Origin: Limnephilus marmoratus
Taxonomy: Eukaryota; Arthropoda; Insecta; Trichoptera; Limnephilidae
DNA: 64,000 bases
Reading direction: 5' to 3'
Assembly: GCA_917880885.1 (NCBI GenBank)
Contig: OU862928.1
Location: forward strand, 14,775,721-14,839,720
The notes under the pieces are model-generated. The model searched no databases and was not told the origin of the DNA. It was given only the letters and a program-made list of their open reading frames with translations. Positions 44,911-56,195 of the stretch are shown piece after piece. A program made the position numbers and the translations under genes. The stretch's first letter is position 1. Each line of letters opens with the position of its first letter.

Positions 44911-47900
44911 CTTTTTTTTTTTTTATTGAAAGAACAGATATACATATTAAAATCAACAAACAAGTCCTGCTAAGCCAATTCAATTGGCTTGTCAACAGGT
45001 GCTTATATTTTAGTTACATATAGATTATTTACATTTAAAATTTACATCTTATATCTACAGATTCAACATACATATCAATATACATATCAATTATCAATAC
45101 AAATATTTTTTTTCCGATAGCCAATTTTTCACCATATATTCAACCTTATTCATAGAATTACATTGCTTTATAGTGTCAGGTAATAAATTAAATATCTTCG
45201 GTATGATGTATTCAAACGTTCTCTGTCCGTACTTATTGTTAAATTTCGGAACTATTAACCCGTCGTTGCGCGTGAATCTAGTGCTGTATTTATGTTCTAA
45301 TTTCTCTTTATGCTGCGGGGTAAATATATGCTGAATTATAATTTTGTGCCATAGTATTGCTTTCACTGGTAAAATTTTGGCATTCTGAAACAGCAACGGT
45401 GTATCATGTCTCTGTTTGAAAATATTAGGGACGACTAATAATTTTACAATTGCGTATTGTACAACTTGTACTTGTTTCAGATTGGTTATAGAAGTATTTC
45501 CCCATATTGTTAATCCATATCTTATAATAGATTCTGCCAGTGACATATAAATTATTTTAAGTGTTTCAATTGAAAGAAAAAATTTTAATGTGTACATTCT
45601 GCCAGCAATTGATCTGAGTCTTTTACAGGTTTTTTTAATGTTTGTCCCATTTAAAAAAACAATCTACTGTAACACCAAGATACACGTATTCCGTAACTAA
45701 TTCTAAGCTATCACATTTACAATTAGTTGGAATATTTTTATGGATGCAATTAAAATCGTGAGAAATAATATTAGGATTAACTAGAAATTTGGCATTAGGT
45801 GATCTTATATGCATTACTTTGGTTTTTTTAGCATTTATTAATAATCCTGCATCATGTGACCATTTACAAAGTTGATTAAAGTAAATTTGCATGAGTTCAA
45901 TTGCAATTTTTAGATCTTTATGTGATATGACCAATGCCGTATCATCTGCGAATACAAAATGTTTAACAAAAGAGAAAAGTTTTTTCATTATAGTTACATA
46001 AATTATATATAGTGTAGGCCCCAATATGGAACCTTGTGGAACTCTTGCAGATACATTTTTTGTTTTACTAAAAGTATTATTTATTTTGGTACATATTTTT
46101 CTATCTCTAAGATAATCTTTAAATAAATTTAACACATTTCCTCGTATTCCAATTTTTTCTAGAGTTTTCAGAAGTTTTTTAGAGTTAATTGTGTCAAAAG
46201 CTTTAGAGTTATCGATAAATAAAACAATAACATGTAATTTATTATTTAATTGATTATTTATATAATTGGAAAAATCTTGCAGTAGTTTTTCAGTGTTTTT
46301 TTTCTTTGGAAGCCGTATTGATTTGGATCTATGATAGTGAATTTTTCAATATAATTATTTAATTTATTTGATATAAATTTTTCGAGAATTTTTTCTAATG
46401 CTGGTAGTATACTAATAGGCCTATAATTTCCTAGTTCAATGTGTTTTCCACCTTTAAATATTGGCCTTGTAATGCTACATTTAAATTATTGTGGAATTTT
46501 TGCTTGCTTTATTATCAAATTGATTAAATGAGTAATTATTGGCCCAAGAGTTTTTACATTTCTTTTTAAATCAAACATTCTTATATTGTCAATACCTGTG
46601 CTTTTAGAGTTTTTCATTTTTTTAACAATGTTTTCAATATCAGTTATAGTAGCTCTTGGTATATATAAACTATGAGGTAGTTCTTCGAGTACTATATTAG
46701 TAGCTTTGTGATTGCATTTATGTAACATGTTGCTGATGCTATCCGAGAAGTAATTCACAAAATCATTTGATACAGAATCCTCAGTTCTATCTTTTAACAT
46801 ATATCGTGTTATAGTTTCATCACAATCGTTTTTGGGTTTACGTCCTAAAATATTATTTATCTCGTGCCAGGTTTTTTTTGTATCATTAAAACAGTTTTTA
46901 AATTTATTGTTATAGTAGTTAGTTTTATCTTTATTTATAAGTTTATTGACAAGGTTTCGTGTTTTTTTGTATTCTGTTTCAAATGTTTTGTTTGTTGGTG
47001 TATTTTTCCATTTTTTATAAAGTTTATCTCTTTTATTTATATGACATAATAATTCACTGCTTACCCATTCATTTATTGCAAAAGGTCGTGTTTTCGGTTT
47101 TTGCACTATCGTTTTAGAACTACTCTTGTAAAATTTGTCAAATAAAGATTTTATTTTTTCATATAATGAAATACAATCCCTCTCCTCTATAAGTTTACTC
47201 CAGTTATAATCTTTGATATATCGATCAATAGCCTTTTGTGAGATGATTTGAATATACTTATTTGCAAAGTCTACCTGACGTTTATGAGATTTTATATTAA
47301 GAGCAGTGATAAAATGATCGGCAATATTATTTTCACAGACGCAAGCAGTTATTTTCTTGCCTCTAAATTTGGCAAATATATGGTCAATACACGTGCGAGT
47401 AATTTGTCCATTTAATACAGCTTCTCTGGTTACTACATTAATGCATTTTGTTAAATAATGGTTAGTTAGTAAGTTTTCATATGAAGTTATGATATAATCA
47501 TGGTCATTAAGCAAATTTAGATTTATATCTCCAAGTAAGATAATATTTTCCTTATTATTAATTGTATCAAGATATGATGATAATTCCGTTAAAAATGAAG
47601 ATTTACTGAAATTAGGAGGTCTATAGATAGCTATTATATTAACTTTAGTTTTGTCCTGGAGTATGAGCTTTCCTGTTATATTTTCAAAATGTAGAGATTG
47701 GAACGATTTTGGCCTAAATTCAAATTTATTTCTTATAAACAATATAATCCCTCCTCCTGACTTATCAGTCCTACAGTAGTTATATGCATTATATCCGGGA
47801 ATATTGTACAAACACGTACTTTCAATTTCAATAGATGTTTCACATAGCATTATAATATCAATATGCTTCAAACAATTAAGTAGATATATATGCAGTATAT

Positions 47901-48312
47901 TCCAATATTTTTGTATAGATCTTATATTTAATTGAATACAAACAAGATTATCAGACGCATTTGGGTTTTCTTTTTTTATCCAATCTTCTAAATTATTTAC
48001 TGTACTACATTCTATTTCGTTATCATTATCTATATACGAGAAATTATTCTGAGCCATTGAATTCGTAGTTAAATTTTATGCAATACAATAAGATTGTGAT
48101 ACGAAGTTTTGTTGATTTTACATATTGAAATATTTCTATAAGAAATAACTCTATATTATAATGCAGTATAAGCTTCAATTTAATACTTGATATAATTACA
48201 TACATTTTTTTGTAATACCCGTATTTATACTTAGCGTAATACGGCAATAAACAGTTATTATACAAGTTAATATACAAGATATTATAAGTTAATATATAAG
48301 TTATTATACAAG
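44911..48312 (-). mobile_element. LINE A, nested in the LTR element
   Basis: T-run at 44910-44923 is the tail. ORF2 is nearly complete but broken; no ORF1 is seen. The 5' end lies head to head with LINE B at about 48312, so ORF1 was lost or never copied. Same family as LINE C at 56557-58888 by the C-terminal sequence. Confidence 0.85.
45094..48057 (-). pseudogene. LINE A ORF2 (endonuclease and reverse transcriptase)
   Basis: From ATG 48057 a 523-codon frame gives the whole endonuclease: CIQLNIRSIQ, IMLCETS, GGGIILFIRN, IIAIYRPP, LLGDINLNL, CIDHIFA and ADHF, and the linker with KKTWHEINNILG. It breaks near 46486 with TAAATTTAAATG. RT: VPQGSILGPTLYIIYV (motif B) and FADDTALV (motif C) at 46135-45635, and the C-terminal part at 45597-45094 (YGQRTFEYIIPKIFNLLP). 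Several frameshifts lie between, in the motif A region (46136-46480). Confidence 0.88.
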
Positions 48313-48665
48313 AACAACAACAACAACAACAATACGGAGAGTGCACACGCATTATTTTTATCCTAACAAAATCATCTAAAGCAGTCATAAAAAGTTTTGA
48401 ATTCAAAGTGTTTCGCCTAATTCTATTAAATTAATACTGGCTTAAAGTATACGAATCATCAGAAAAGTATATAGTGAATTAAAAGTGTACAAAACAAGGA
48501 TTAGTGTAATCAAGTGACAGTTGTTATAAGCCCCCCGCGCCCGCACCTACACCGCCCGCGCCCGCACCAACACCGCCCGCGCCGCCCGCTGTAGTACTTA
48601 CACGCCCTACCAAAAATCCAGGGGTTCACAACTGTTTGAAAAAAAAAAATAATAATAAAATAACA

Positions 48666-49373
48666 ATGGCTCTAAGTGATAAAGCTTCGCAGTATATTAG
48701 CAAAGTAAATGCGATAATCAGTGGATTGATCTCAATCGTTCATGAGCCTAGCAATAAATTCTCTAAGGAAAATATCGTAAAAATAATACCAAAAACAACC
48801 GAACTTATGGCTACGATTGCAGAATTGGTAGTCGATTTTGGAGTAATGCAAGGAGAATTAAATTCAATGAAAAATAATACGCAACTCACCAGGACCAACC
48901 CGATTGACATTAATATGGGTGATATTGTCACCGAAATGGAAGATAGGGCCATCAGATCCAAAAACGTCATATTATATAACGTTCCCGAGAGCTTGTCTGA
49001 AGAAAAGGCAGTCATCATTACGGAAGATAGAGACAAAGTTTCTTCGGCTATAAAAACTATCGACCCGTCATTAGATCTAATCAACGTCAAAGTATTCCGA
49101 CTGGGTGCCAAGAAAATTGCCAACAAAAATCGTCCAATTAAATTGGAATTTACTAACAATATCGCGCCGAGAACTCTCCTACGTAATAGCACCAAATTTA
49201 AAGACGGAATCAAGGCAAGTAACGACTTAACCATCCTCCAAAGGAATCAATTGGTGGAGCTAAGAAAGCAATTATTGTTCCGTCAAGAGAATGGTGAACC
49301 AAATCTTACCATAAAGTACATAAACTCAAAACCAACTATTGTTACAACCCTTCCAAAAAACGACACAATGTAA
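48666..49373 (+). CDS. LINE B ORF1 protein
   Basis: 236 codons from ATGGCTCTAAGTGAT to TAA. The front is rich in Ile and Leu with possible coiled-coil character (residues 1-75). From about residue 98, RSKNVILYNVPESLSEEK begins an RRM-like or L1-ORF1-like fold, and KVFRLGAKKIANKNRPIKLEF is its second half; NRPIKLEF is a common block in such ORF1 proteins. No CCHC knuckles. It likely binds the element RNA as a particle protein. The start was chosen because the sister copy keeps the same MALSD start. Confidence 0.85.
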   Translation: MALSDKASQYISKVNAIISGLISIVHEPSNKFSKENIVKIIPKTTELMATIAELVVDFGVMQGELNSMKNNTQLTRTNPIDINMGDIVTEMEDRAIRSKNVILYNVPESLSEEKAVIITEDRDKVSSAIKTIDPSLDLINVKVFRLGAKKIANKNRPIKLEFTNNIAPRTLLRNSTKFKDGIKASNDLTILQRNQLVELRKQLLFRQENGEPNLTIKYINSKPTIVTTLPKNDTM

Positions 49374-49378
49374 ACAAA

Positions 49379-52216
49379 TTGAAGTGCTATTACCAAAATG
49401 TCAGAGGCATGAAAACTAAACTTAAGGACTTTAAAATACATGCCCCGACACTGCCACATGACATTCTCATTCTTACGGAAACCTGGCTGGAACCATCCAT
49501 CAACTCTGCTGAGCTTGGTCTACCCCACCATCATATTTACCGGTCTGACAGAAGTCAACAAACCAGCGCTAAATCTAGAGGCGGTGGCGTCATGATAGCT
49601 GTCAACAAGATACATCCTTCAAAACTTCTGAAGACCAAAAATTGTAATGTGGAGCAAGTTTACATCTTACTAAACGGTAAAAATCAAAAAAATATCATAG
49701 GCAGTGTTTATATTCCGCCATCATCAGATATAAGTGTATACAAAAGTCATTTCGAGGATATTGAACAACTGTCGTATAAATTTCCAAATAGTAAAATCAC
49801 TATCATCGGTGATTACAATTTACCAAAAATCAATTGGGGCACCCGTGACAATTCTACATTATCTCAAAACTCTAGCTTAACTGACACAGAAAAAGAAATA
49901 GTTGAATTATGTGATTTTCTTAACCTAGTTCAATTAAACAATGTAAAAAATGACAATAATAGATTACTAGATATTGTTCTTTGTACCGACTTGTCAACTG
50001 CGGTTGAAAAGTCACTCGATTCAGTTCTTGCCCCTGATTCTCATCACCCACCTTTAGATATTACTGTATTATGTAACCCTTTAAAATGTCAAATTAAAAA
50101 CCAGACGCAATCTCCTAACTTTAATAAAGCCAACTATGATGCTATTCGCGATTATTTATATAACACTGACTGGTCTATACTAGAAGGAGGTTATCTCGAT
50201 GAGAATATTAAAGCCTTTTATGATCATCTATATAAAACCATAGAAAACTTTGTCCCAATTAGTTATAAATTATCTTCAAATTTCCCTCGCTGGTTTAGCA
50301 AGGACCTCATTAACATAGTAATTGAGAAGAAAAAAGCCCATAAAATTTATAAAGAAACAACAAATCTTTCAGATTTTATAATTTTCAGCAAGCTGCGAAA
50401 AGATTGTAATAAATTATCAAACATTTGTTATAATAATTATATTAAGAATGTGGAATTTTCGATTGGTAACAATGTAAAACATTTTTTCAACTATTGTAAA
50501 GCCCAAAATAACAACAACCTTGGCATACCTGAAACTATGCACTATAAACTTAAAACTTCCTGTAAAATCAAAGAAATTGTCAATTTGTTTGCAGATTTTT
50601 TTAAGGATGTATATGAAACAGATATCCCTGATGAAGACATTCCAAACTTTGAGTCAGATATAAATTTACAACTATCTCAGATACATATTGAGATTAAAGA
50701 AATTGCAGCATGTATCAAACTACTGGAACCTAAATCGTGCTCAGGGCCAGATAAAATTCCCCCCGTATTTTTAAAAAACTGTGGGGGTAGTGTCTCTTAC
50801 CCTCTGTACCTACTATTTAATCAATCACTTTTAACAGGCAAGTTCCCACAAATATGGAAAAATAGCTTTCTCACTCCAATATTTAAAAGCGGAGACAAGT
50901 CTTTAGTTGAAAATTACAGACCAATATGCATACAATCGTCAATACCAAAAATTTTTGAAAAGTTAATTCTTCAAAAAATATGTTCTTGCATAAAATTTAA
51001 TATCTCATCATTTCAACATGGGTTTATCTCTGGACGATCTACCTTAACTAACCTTACACTGTATGAACATTTTATCTCTGGTGCTCTTGCTAATAGAGGA
51101 CAAGTTGACTCAATTTACACGGATTTCAGTAAAGCCTTTGATAAGGTTTGCATTAAAATTCTTATAAATAAATTGTCTAAATTAGGAATAAGTGGTAATT
51201 TATTATGTTGGATTAAGAATTATTTATCAAAACGTGTACTAACTGTCTGTATTAAAGAACACTTGTCTTACGAATTTGAAGCCACTAGTGGTGTGCCTCA
51301 GGGTTCGCATCTTGGTCCAATATTGTTTATACTATTCATAAATGATGTCACCTCCATATTCACTGATGTTAACATATTATTATTTGCTGATGACATGAAA
51401 ATATATAAAATCATAAAAAATATATACGACTGCTTGTCCCTCCAATCCAATTTTATAAAATTCGTAGAATGGTGTACCATTAACAAACTTACACTTAACA
51501 TTAAAAAATGTCAAATCATGAGTTTCTTTAGAATTAAAAACCCTATCAAATATAGTTACTCTTTTAACAATCACAGTTTATTGTCAGTACCTGTAATAAG
51601 GGACCTTGGAATAACCTTCGACTCTAAGCTACTATTTACCAACCACATTGATATAATAACTGGTAAAGCAATGAAAATGTTGGGCTTCATTGTAAGAATT
51701 TGTAGAGATTTCAAAAATATCCAAACATTCAAATTACTATATACAACTCTGGTTAGGAGTCATTTAGAATACAATTCCCCCATATGGAACCCTTTCTACA
51801 AAAGCCATGCAAACTCCATTGAAAGAATCCAACGCAAATTTCTCAGATCAATTAATTTCAAATTAGGTATTCCCGCGGTTGACATGAACTATGAATCATT
51901 ATTACAAAAAATGCGACTCTTATCGTTAAAAGATAGAAGAATACTCAATGACCTTATTTTTTTATTTAAAATAAACAATAACTGGTTTGACTCCCCTGAA
52001 CTTGTCTCATTAATAAATTACCATGTACCTTGTAGACCGACTCGACTCAAAACACCTTTCCACTGTGACAATACTATGACGAACGCAGAACAAAACTCAA
52101 CCATAAATCGCTTGCATATTTTAGGCAATGAATATGCTAATATCGATAACGCTGCCGGTAATCTGGCTTCATACAAAAGATGCGTTAAACTAAATTTGTT
52201 TGCTAGTACCACGTAA
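49379..52216 (+). CDS. LINE B ORF2: endonuclease and reverse transcriptase
   Basis: 945 codons, uninterrupted. Endonuclease (1-230): YYQNVRGM, ILTETWLEPS, GGGVMIAV, VYIPPSS, IIGDYNLPKI and DSHHPPLDI, where the usual SDH order reads SHH. RT (about 470-760): NYRPICIQSSIPKIFEKLI, HGFISGRST, YTDFSKAFDKV (motif A, about 578-588), SGVPQGSHLGPILFILFIND (motif B) and FADDMKIY (motif C, 669-676). The tail with PTRLKTPFH is usual for the family. No RNase H. The first ATG in frame (MKTK) lies inside the first endonuclease block; the frame is open upstream through the end of ORF1, so a non-AUG or reinitiation start is likely. Confidence 0.92.
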   Translation: MKCYYQNVRGMKTKLKDFKIHAPTLPHDILILTETWLEPSINSAELGLPHHHIYRSDRSQQTSAKSRGGGVMIAVNKIHPSKLLKTKNCNVEQVYILLNGKNQKNIIGSVYIPPSSDISVYKSHFEDIEQLSYKFPNSKITIIGDYNLPKINWGTRDNSTLSQNSSLTDTEKEIVELCDFLNLVQLNNVKNDNNRLLDIVLCTDLSTAVEKSLDSVLAPDSHHPPLDITVLCNPLKCQIKNQTQSPNFNKANYDAIRDYLYNTDWSILEGGYLDENIKAFYDHLYKTIENFVPISYKLSSNFPRWFSKDLINIVIEKKKAHKIYKETTNLSDFIIFSKLRKDCNKLSNICYNNYIKNVEFSIGNNVKHFFNYCKAQNNNNLGIPETMHYKLKTSCKIKEIVNLFADFFKDVYETDIPDEDIPNFESDINLQLSQIHIEIKEIAACIKLLEPKSCSGPDKIPPVFLKNCGGSVSYPLYLLFNQSLLTGKFPQIWKNSFLTPIFKSGDKSLVENYRPICIQSSIPKIFEKLILQKICSCIKFNISSFQHGFISGRSTLTNLTLYEHFISGALANRGQVDSIYTDFSKAFDKVCIKILINKLSKLGISGNLLCWIKNYLSKRVLTVCIKEHLSYEFEATSGVPQGSHLGPILFILFINDVTSIFTDVNILLFADDMKIYKIIKNIYDCLSLQSNFIKFVEWCTINKLTLNIKKCQIMSFFRIKNPIKYSYSFNNHSLLSVPVIRDLGITFDSKLLFTNHIDIITGKAMKMLGFIVRICRDFKNIQTFKLLYTTLVRSHLEYNSPIWNPFYKSHANSIERIQRKFLRSINFKLGIPAVDMNYESLLQKMRLLSLKDRRILNDLIFLFKINNNWFDSPELVSLINYHVPCRPTRLKTPFHCDNTMTNAEQNSTINRLHILGNEYANIDNAAGNLASYKRCVKLNLFASTT

Positions 52217-52760
52217 ATACTTTATGTAAACATAATATGCCTACCAGTACTTCTAAAACTATTAATGCACTAGAAATCATAGGTACTTGTAAAATTTATC
52301 ATATCAGTTAACATAATCCAGGATTTATTACTTTTTATATTTTATATTTAAATCTTTGTAGGTACCTTGAGATAGGTATCTTATTTGTACATTTTATTGT
52401 TTTATTTCTCTCTTTAAATTTTTATTTTTACTTTAACCTAATAATTTATAGTTTGTACTTTAATACTTTATATTTTAAACTATTTATAGTTTGTACTTTA
52501 ATTAATTTAGTTTTGTACTTTAATTTATAGTTTGTACTTAATACTTTATATCTTAAACTATTCACTTTATAATTTACTTTTATATATTATTGTTTTTATA
52601 CACTACTTATTACCTTACTTTTTACCTTTTTTCTTAAATTTGACTAACATTTATATTGTTATTCTTCATGTTGTTGTACTATTATAAGTATGTCAATTAT
52701 GTTAATGGCACGATTTGTGCCGTATATGTGTAAATAAATAAATAAATAAATAAATAAATA

Positions 52761-53390
52761 TTATGATAAAGCATTTGTTTTTATCAAAGACATCACAATT
52801 CTTTTTCTTAAAGTAAAAGCCCTTAGTATAATATAATGATACAAAATAGTTTTCCATGCTTTTAACATGAAATAATATTACAAATATTTGATTTTTAGAT
52901 AAAACAATAAAATTTAATATTTTTTTTAGGTTGATTTTATCCAATACATAAAAAATATATTTAACACATATTTTTATTATCTGTCCAGTAAACATGAAAA
53001 GAGAGAAATATAAAATAACTTGATAAATATAGCCGAACGGATCATTAGTTGATAGATAACAAACAAAAACATTTGACATTTGACAGTCCGTAAGTACTAC
53101 TTGAGTCAAAACAACTGCTATTTTCACGGAGTGAAAGTTAGGTACACTGACGAAGTCAAAAATAAATTAATTGCCACCAAAAGCGGAAATACCTATTTAA
53201 AATATACGTACACTGCGAAAGTCAAATAAGAAATAATTAATTCGGCCGTCAATAATGGCTGCAACCGGAAATCAGCCAAATTCAGTCAATTATTAGCACG
53301 ATGCGTCACAACTCTATAACATTGACATTATTAAAAACAATCTGAAAATACCAGAAAAAAAAACTGTATTTCATAGGAGCACCTTTAAAA
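52761..53390. other. Internal region of the LTR element, 5' side
   Basis: A+T-rich, no gag-like frame. A 141-codon minus-strand frame (52702-53127) is low-complexity and begins outside any signal. The last bases lead into the primer-binding site. Confidence 0.6.
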
Positions 53391-53403
53391 GGTTGGAGCG
53401 CCA
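53391..53403 (-). other. Primer-binding site of the LTR element
   Basis: TGGCGCTCCAACC on the minus strand, 2 nt after the LTR end ACA. TGGCGC is the usual start of primer-binding sites in Gypsy-type and retroviral elements, complementary to a tRNA 3' end. The exact tRNA cannot be named from this sequence. Confidence 0.78.
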
Positions 53404-53405
53404 AA

Positions 53406-54387
53406 TGTAACGTGTATTTCTTGGTAGAGCATCAGAATCTCCCTCAAGTTTGTGGGAAGGGAAATACAGTTTTTATCTTCGGGTATTTTTAGATAAATAA
53501 AAGAAATAATTTAGCAGTACAATATTACCTATATTTTAAAGGTATGGGGTATACATGGGTGCCCTCCAAGGGGTCAAGAATTCCACATTTCCTAAAGAAA
53601 TAATAAAATAATAAAGTAATTTATCTAAATTATCCTGACTCTAACGCTGACGCGAATCATTGTTAATAGGCGACCAGGAGCACGCGGGGTCTCCATGGAC
53701 AGGAACCGAGGAAGGCTCCAGGGCCTGGGAACTCCTCACCAGGGAACAGGAACCAGGAAAGGCCCCAGAGGATGGGGACTCCTCGTCAGGGAACAGGAAC
53801 CAGGAAAGGCTCAAAGTCTCGGTTGTGCGTACCGGTGAAATCTCGGTAGACGCCGTTTACCGCGCCCTTCATAGATCAGCGCCGGGCCTCCATCCGCCTC
53901 AAATATCGAGTTCCGCGAGGATAACCCCTCTCAAAGCCTTGGCCACGTTAATATCATGAACGCCAAACAAAGGATTACACCGATTATCCACACTCAAGTT
54001 CGAGAGTGAAGGTGGGCACATCGACAATATGGCGACTGGCGACTCCACCATTTAAACTTTAAAAAATCCCGTTTCACTCACGGAAACAACACGGCTCGCG
54101 GTTATAAAATAATCCATGATTCTTTTTTTAAATGGGTAAAACCCGTAAAGGTGATACTATCACATATTTAACAATAAACTTAAATAATTCGGCGACTCGT
54201 CGAATCAATGTCGGCTCCCAAGACGACGAAAATTCAAGAAGTGGCTCCCGAGATAGATGGCGCTAGTCGCTAGCGGTTAAGAACTAATCTTTACGGCGAT
54301 CATAATAAAACGTAAGCGGCCAGGTGAGTTTAAGATTAACTAGGTCAAGACAATATTTATTTAATCAAAATAAATATTATCGTGACA
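53406..54387 (-). repeat. 5' LTR of the LARD-like element
   Basis: 982 bp, matching 40829-41836 from end to end. It lacks 26 bases present in the other LTR near 41040. A 99-codon plus-strand frame here (53660-53959) is interrupted in the other LTR and is not a gene. Confidence 0.93.
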
Positions 54388-54391
54388 TTAC

Positions 54392-55050
54392 ATATCTCGG
54401 AATAATCAAAGATAAAAACCTAAAATGGAAAGATCACATCGGACATACAATTAAAAGAATTAGGACATTAATTTATATATTCATACGAATTAGAAACTTC
54501 TTATCAACGAAAAATCTAAACTCAATATACTACGCACTAGTACAGTCTATTCTTTAGTATGCCATTATCAGTTGGGGAGCAGTTTACAAAACTAGTTTGG
54601 CCCCCATAGAAATTGTTCAAAGACTCATTATAAAAATTATACTAAAAAAACCTCCAGACTTCCCCACTGAACGCATATTCGAAGAGTTCAAAGTTCCAAC
54701 ATTTAAAAACTTATTTGAGAAAAATTCAATCATACAAATAATAAAAGAAAAAGATAAATTCTCATTCATAACTGAAAATCGTACAAGACATTTACTTGTA
54801 CACGTGTATTTGTATGCCCCAAACTAAACACGTCTTTTGCCCAATACCATTATACACACCAAGGAAAATACTTCTTTAATAACCTTCTAGTAGAAATCAG
54901 AAGCATTAATGACAAAGTACAATTGTTGAACTCCATCAAAAAACATTTTAAAGAAATCAATTAAAGGATCTTGATTGCGATATGATTAAACTGTGTTTTA
55001 ACGGTGTATGTATATTAACTGTGAATCTGTTGTTACGCAAATAAAAAAAA
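54392..55050 (+). pseudogene. LINE ORF2 fragment, right half
   Basis: Continues the frame left at 40824: YLGIIKDKNLKWKDHIGHTI and NSIYYALVQSIL are the RT thumb. A TAG at 54555 and a later break follow. FEEFKVPTFKNLFEKNSIIQ resembles the same part of the LINE at 35093-39704 (VENIFKKNAIIQIYKDN), so both belong to one family. An A-run at 55041-55048 is the likely tail. Confidence 0.87.
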
Positions 55051-56095
55051 TGCACTATGGGTACGCCATAATATTATGTGAATACAGTATAGTAATGTGT
55101 TACGACTCTTGACTGAGCCTTGGGAAGTACAAGTATTGGTATTCAATAAGGTTTAGCAAAATTGATGTTTGTACATATTTTTAAATAAATACGAAACTTA
55201 AAACATAATTAAATTACTTACACAATATACTGGATCGACCAAAATTCATATTAAATATTTTATCTATCTAACTAAAATAAATCTCGGGCCTCTGGTTTTC
55301 TCATGATGTAGAATCTGTCAAATTACCTTAAACTGAAGACAGCAGAAACAGTTTTGCTTTGATAATTCACTCCAACCATGGAATAATTGCATATCCAGGC
55401 GAGGCTATCTTTCCATCATCTTTAGTCAGGTTAGTCTCCATGTAAGATAATAATCTTCCATATTTTATTGTATTGCCTTGACACTCGGCAAATAAAGGCT
55501 AATTAAACCTTCGTTAATAGATTTGCGGTTATTTCGGTCTCAAAAGTAATATGTAATAAACACTTTAACGCCACTACGATTAAAACTGGTCGCGGCCTTT
55601 TTATAATGAATCAATTCGGCTAATCAAGCAATCATTTTTCATTTAAAATAATACACAAAATAGTTAGTAAAATAAAAATCACGTTTGACTTCAGTATAAA
55701 GTCCACCACCACGGGCTGATGAGTGAAGCTCGAAGCAAATTTTCAGTATTAAATACCTTATTCAAAAAACATAATTGAAAGATTTTACTTCCAAAATTCA
55801 AAAATAAATTTATGTTAATGATAACTTTTTTTTTTAAATCTCTTCTAATCACCTCTTAAAATTAGGTACCTGCTTGCCTAAATCTATGATAAAATAAACT
55901 GCGAGTTATATTAACAAATGTTTTATCATAACACTGTGCATATATTATGTGAAACACCTGACTGTATAAATTGTAAATAATGTATCCACAAGCTCCTCCA
56001 TCCACAAGCAAATGCTTTTGACGGAGGAAAAGTAACACTGTTACATGTTCCATTTTTTAAGATAAATAAAATTATAAAAACAAAACAATTTTTTT
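55051..56095. other. Stretch without recognised gene
   Basis: A+T-rich; no match to units 1 or 2 noticed, so it came with an insertion or is a local addition. No coding evidence on either strand. Confidence 0.5.
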
Positions 56096-56195
56096 TTTTT
56101 TGTTCTGAGCCCTGCAAGAAATCAATGGAAAAAGTAATATGTTTTAAATGAAGATAAACCACGGTGAAAGCTAATGAATACATAATTTATTTTAG

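Larger units (their letters stand above)
48313..52760 (+). mobile_element. LINE B, structurally complete, both ORFs open
   Basis: Starts at an (AAC)n run near 48313 followed by a 350-nt 5' part with a GC-rich stretch (48525-48605), and ends with (TAAA)n at 52730-52760. ORF1 (48666-49373) and ORF2 (49379-52216) have no stops or frameshifts. A second, decayed copy in opposite orientation lies at 59499-63838. It is a candidate for an active or very recently active source element. Confidence 0.93.
40829..54387 (-). mobile_element. Large non-autonomous LTR retrotransposon (LARD-like)
   Basis: Two LTRs of 1008 and 982 bp, TG...CA ends, 4-bp target duplication TTAC (40825-40828 and 54388-54391), and a LINE frame restored on excision. 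On the minus strand a primer-binding site lies 2 nt after the 5' LTR (53406-54387) and a polypurine tract just before the 3' LTR (40829-41836). The length of the duplication fits a Gypsy-type integrase. Two LINEs fill 44911-52760; the remaining 3.7 kb of internal sequence show no gag or pol, so the element depends on a helper. Confidence 0.93.

Noticed and set aside
48044..48406. 120-codon minus-strand frame with a run of cysteines
   Set aside because: The cysteine run comes from the (AAC)n start of LINE B read backwards; the frame spans two elements.
48740..49234. Minus-strand frame of 164 codons, also found mirrored at 62940-63434
   Set aside because: Antisense shadow of LINE B ORF1; its presence in both copies follows from their common origin.
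52702..53127. 141-codon minus-strand frame
   Set aside because: Low-complexity, rich in Phe and Ile as expected from A+T-rich sequence; its start lies in the LINE B tail.
53660..53959. 99-codon frame in the right LTR, considered as a gag remnant
   Set aside because: It is on the wrong strand for the element, lies in the LTR, and is not preserved in the other LTR.
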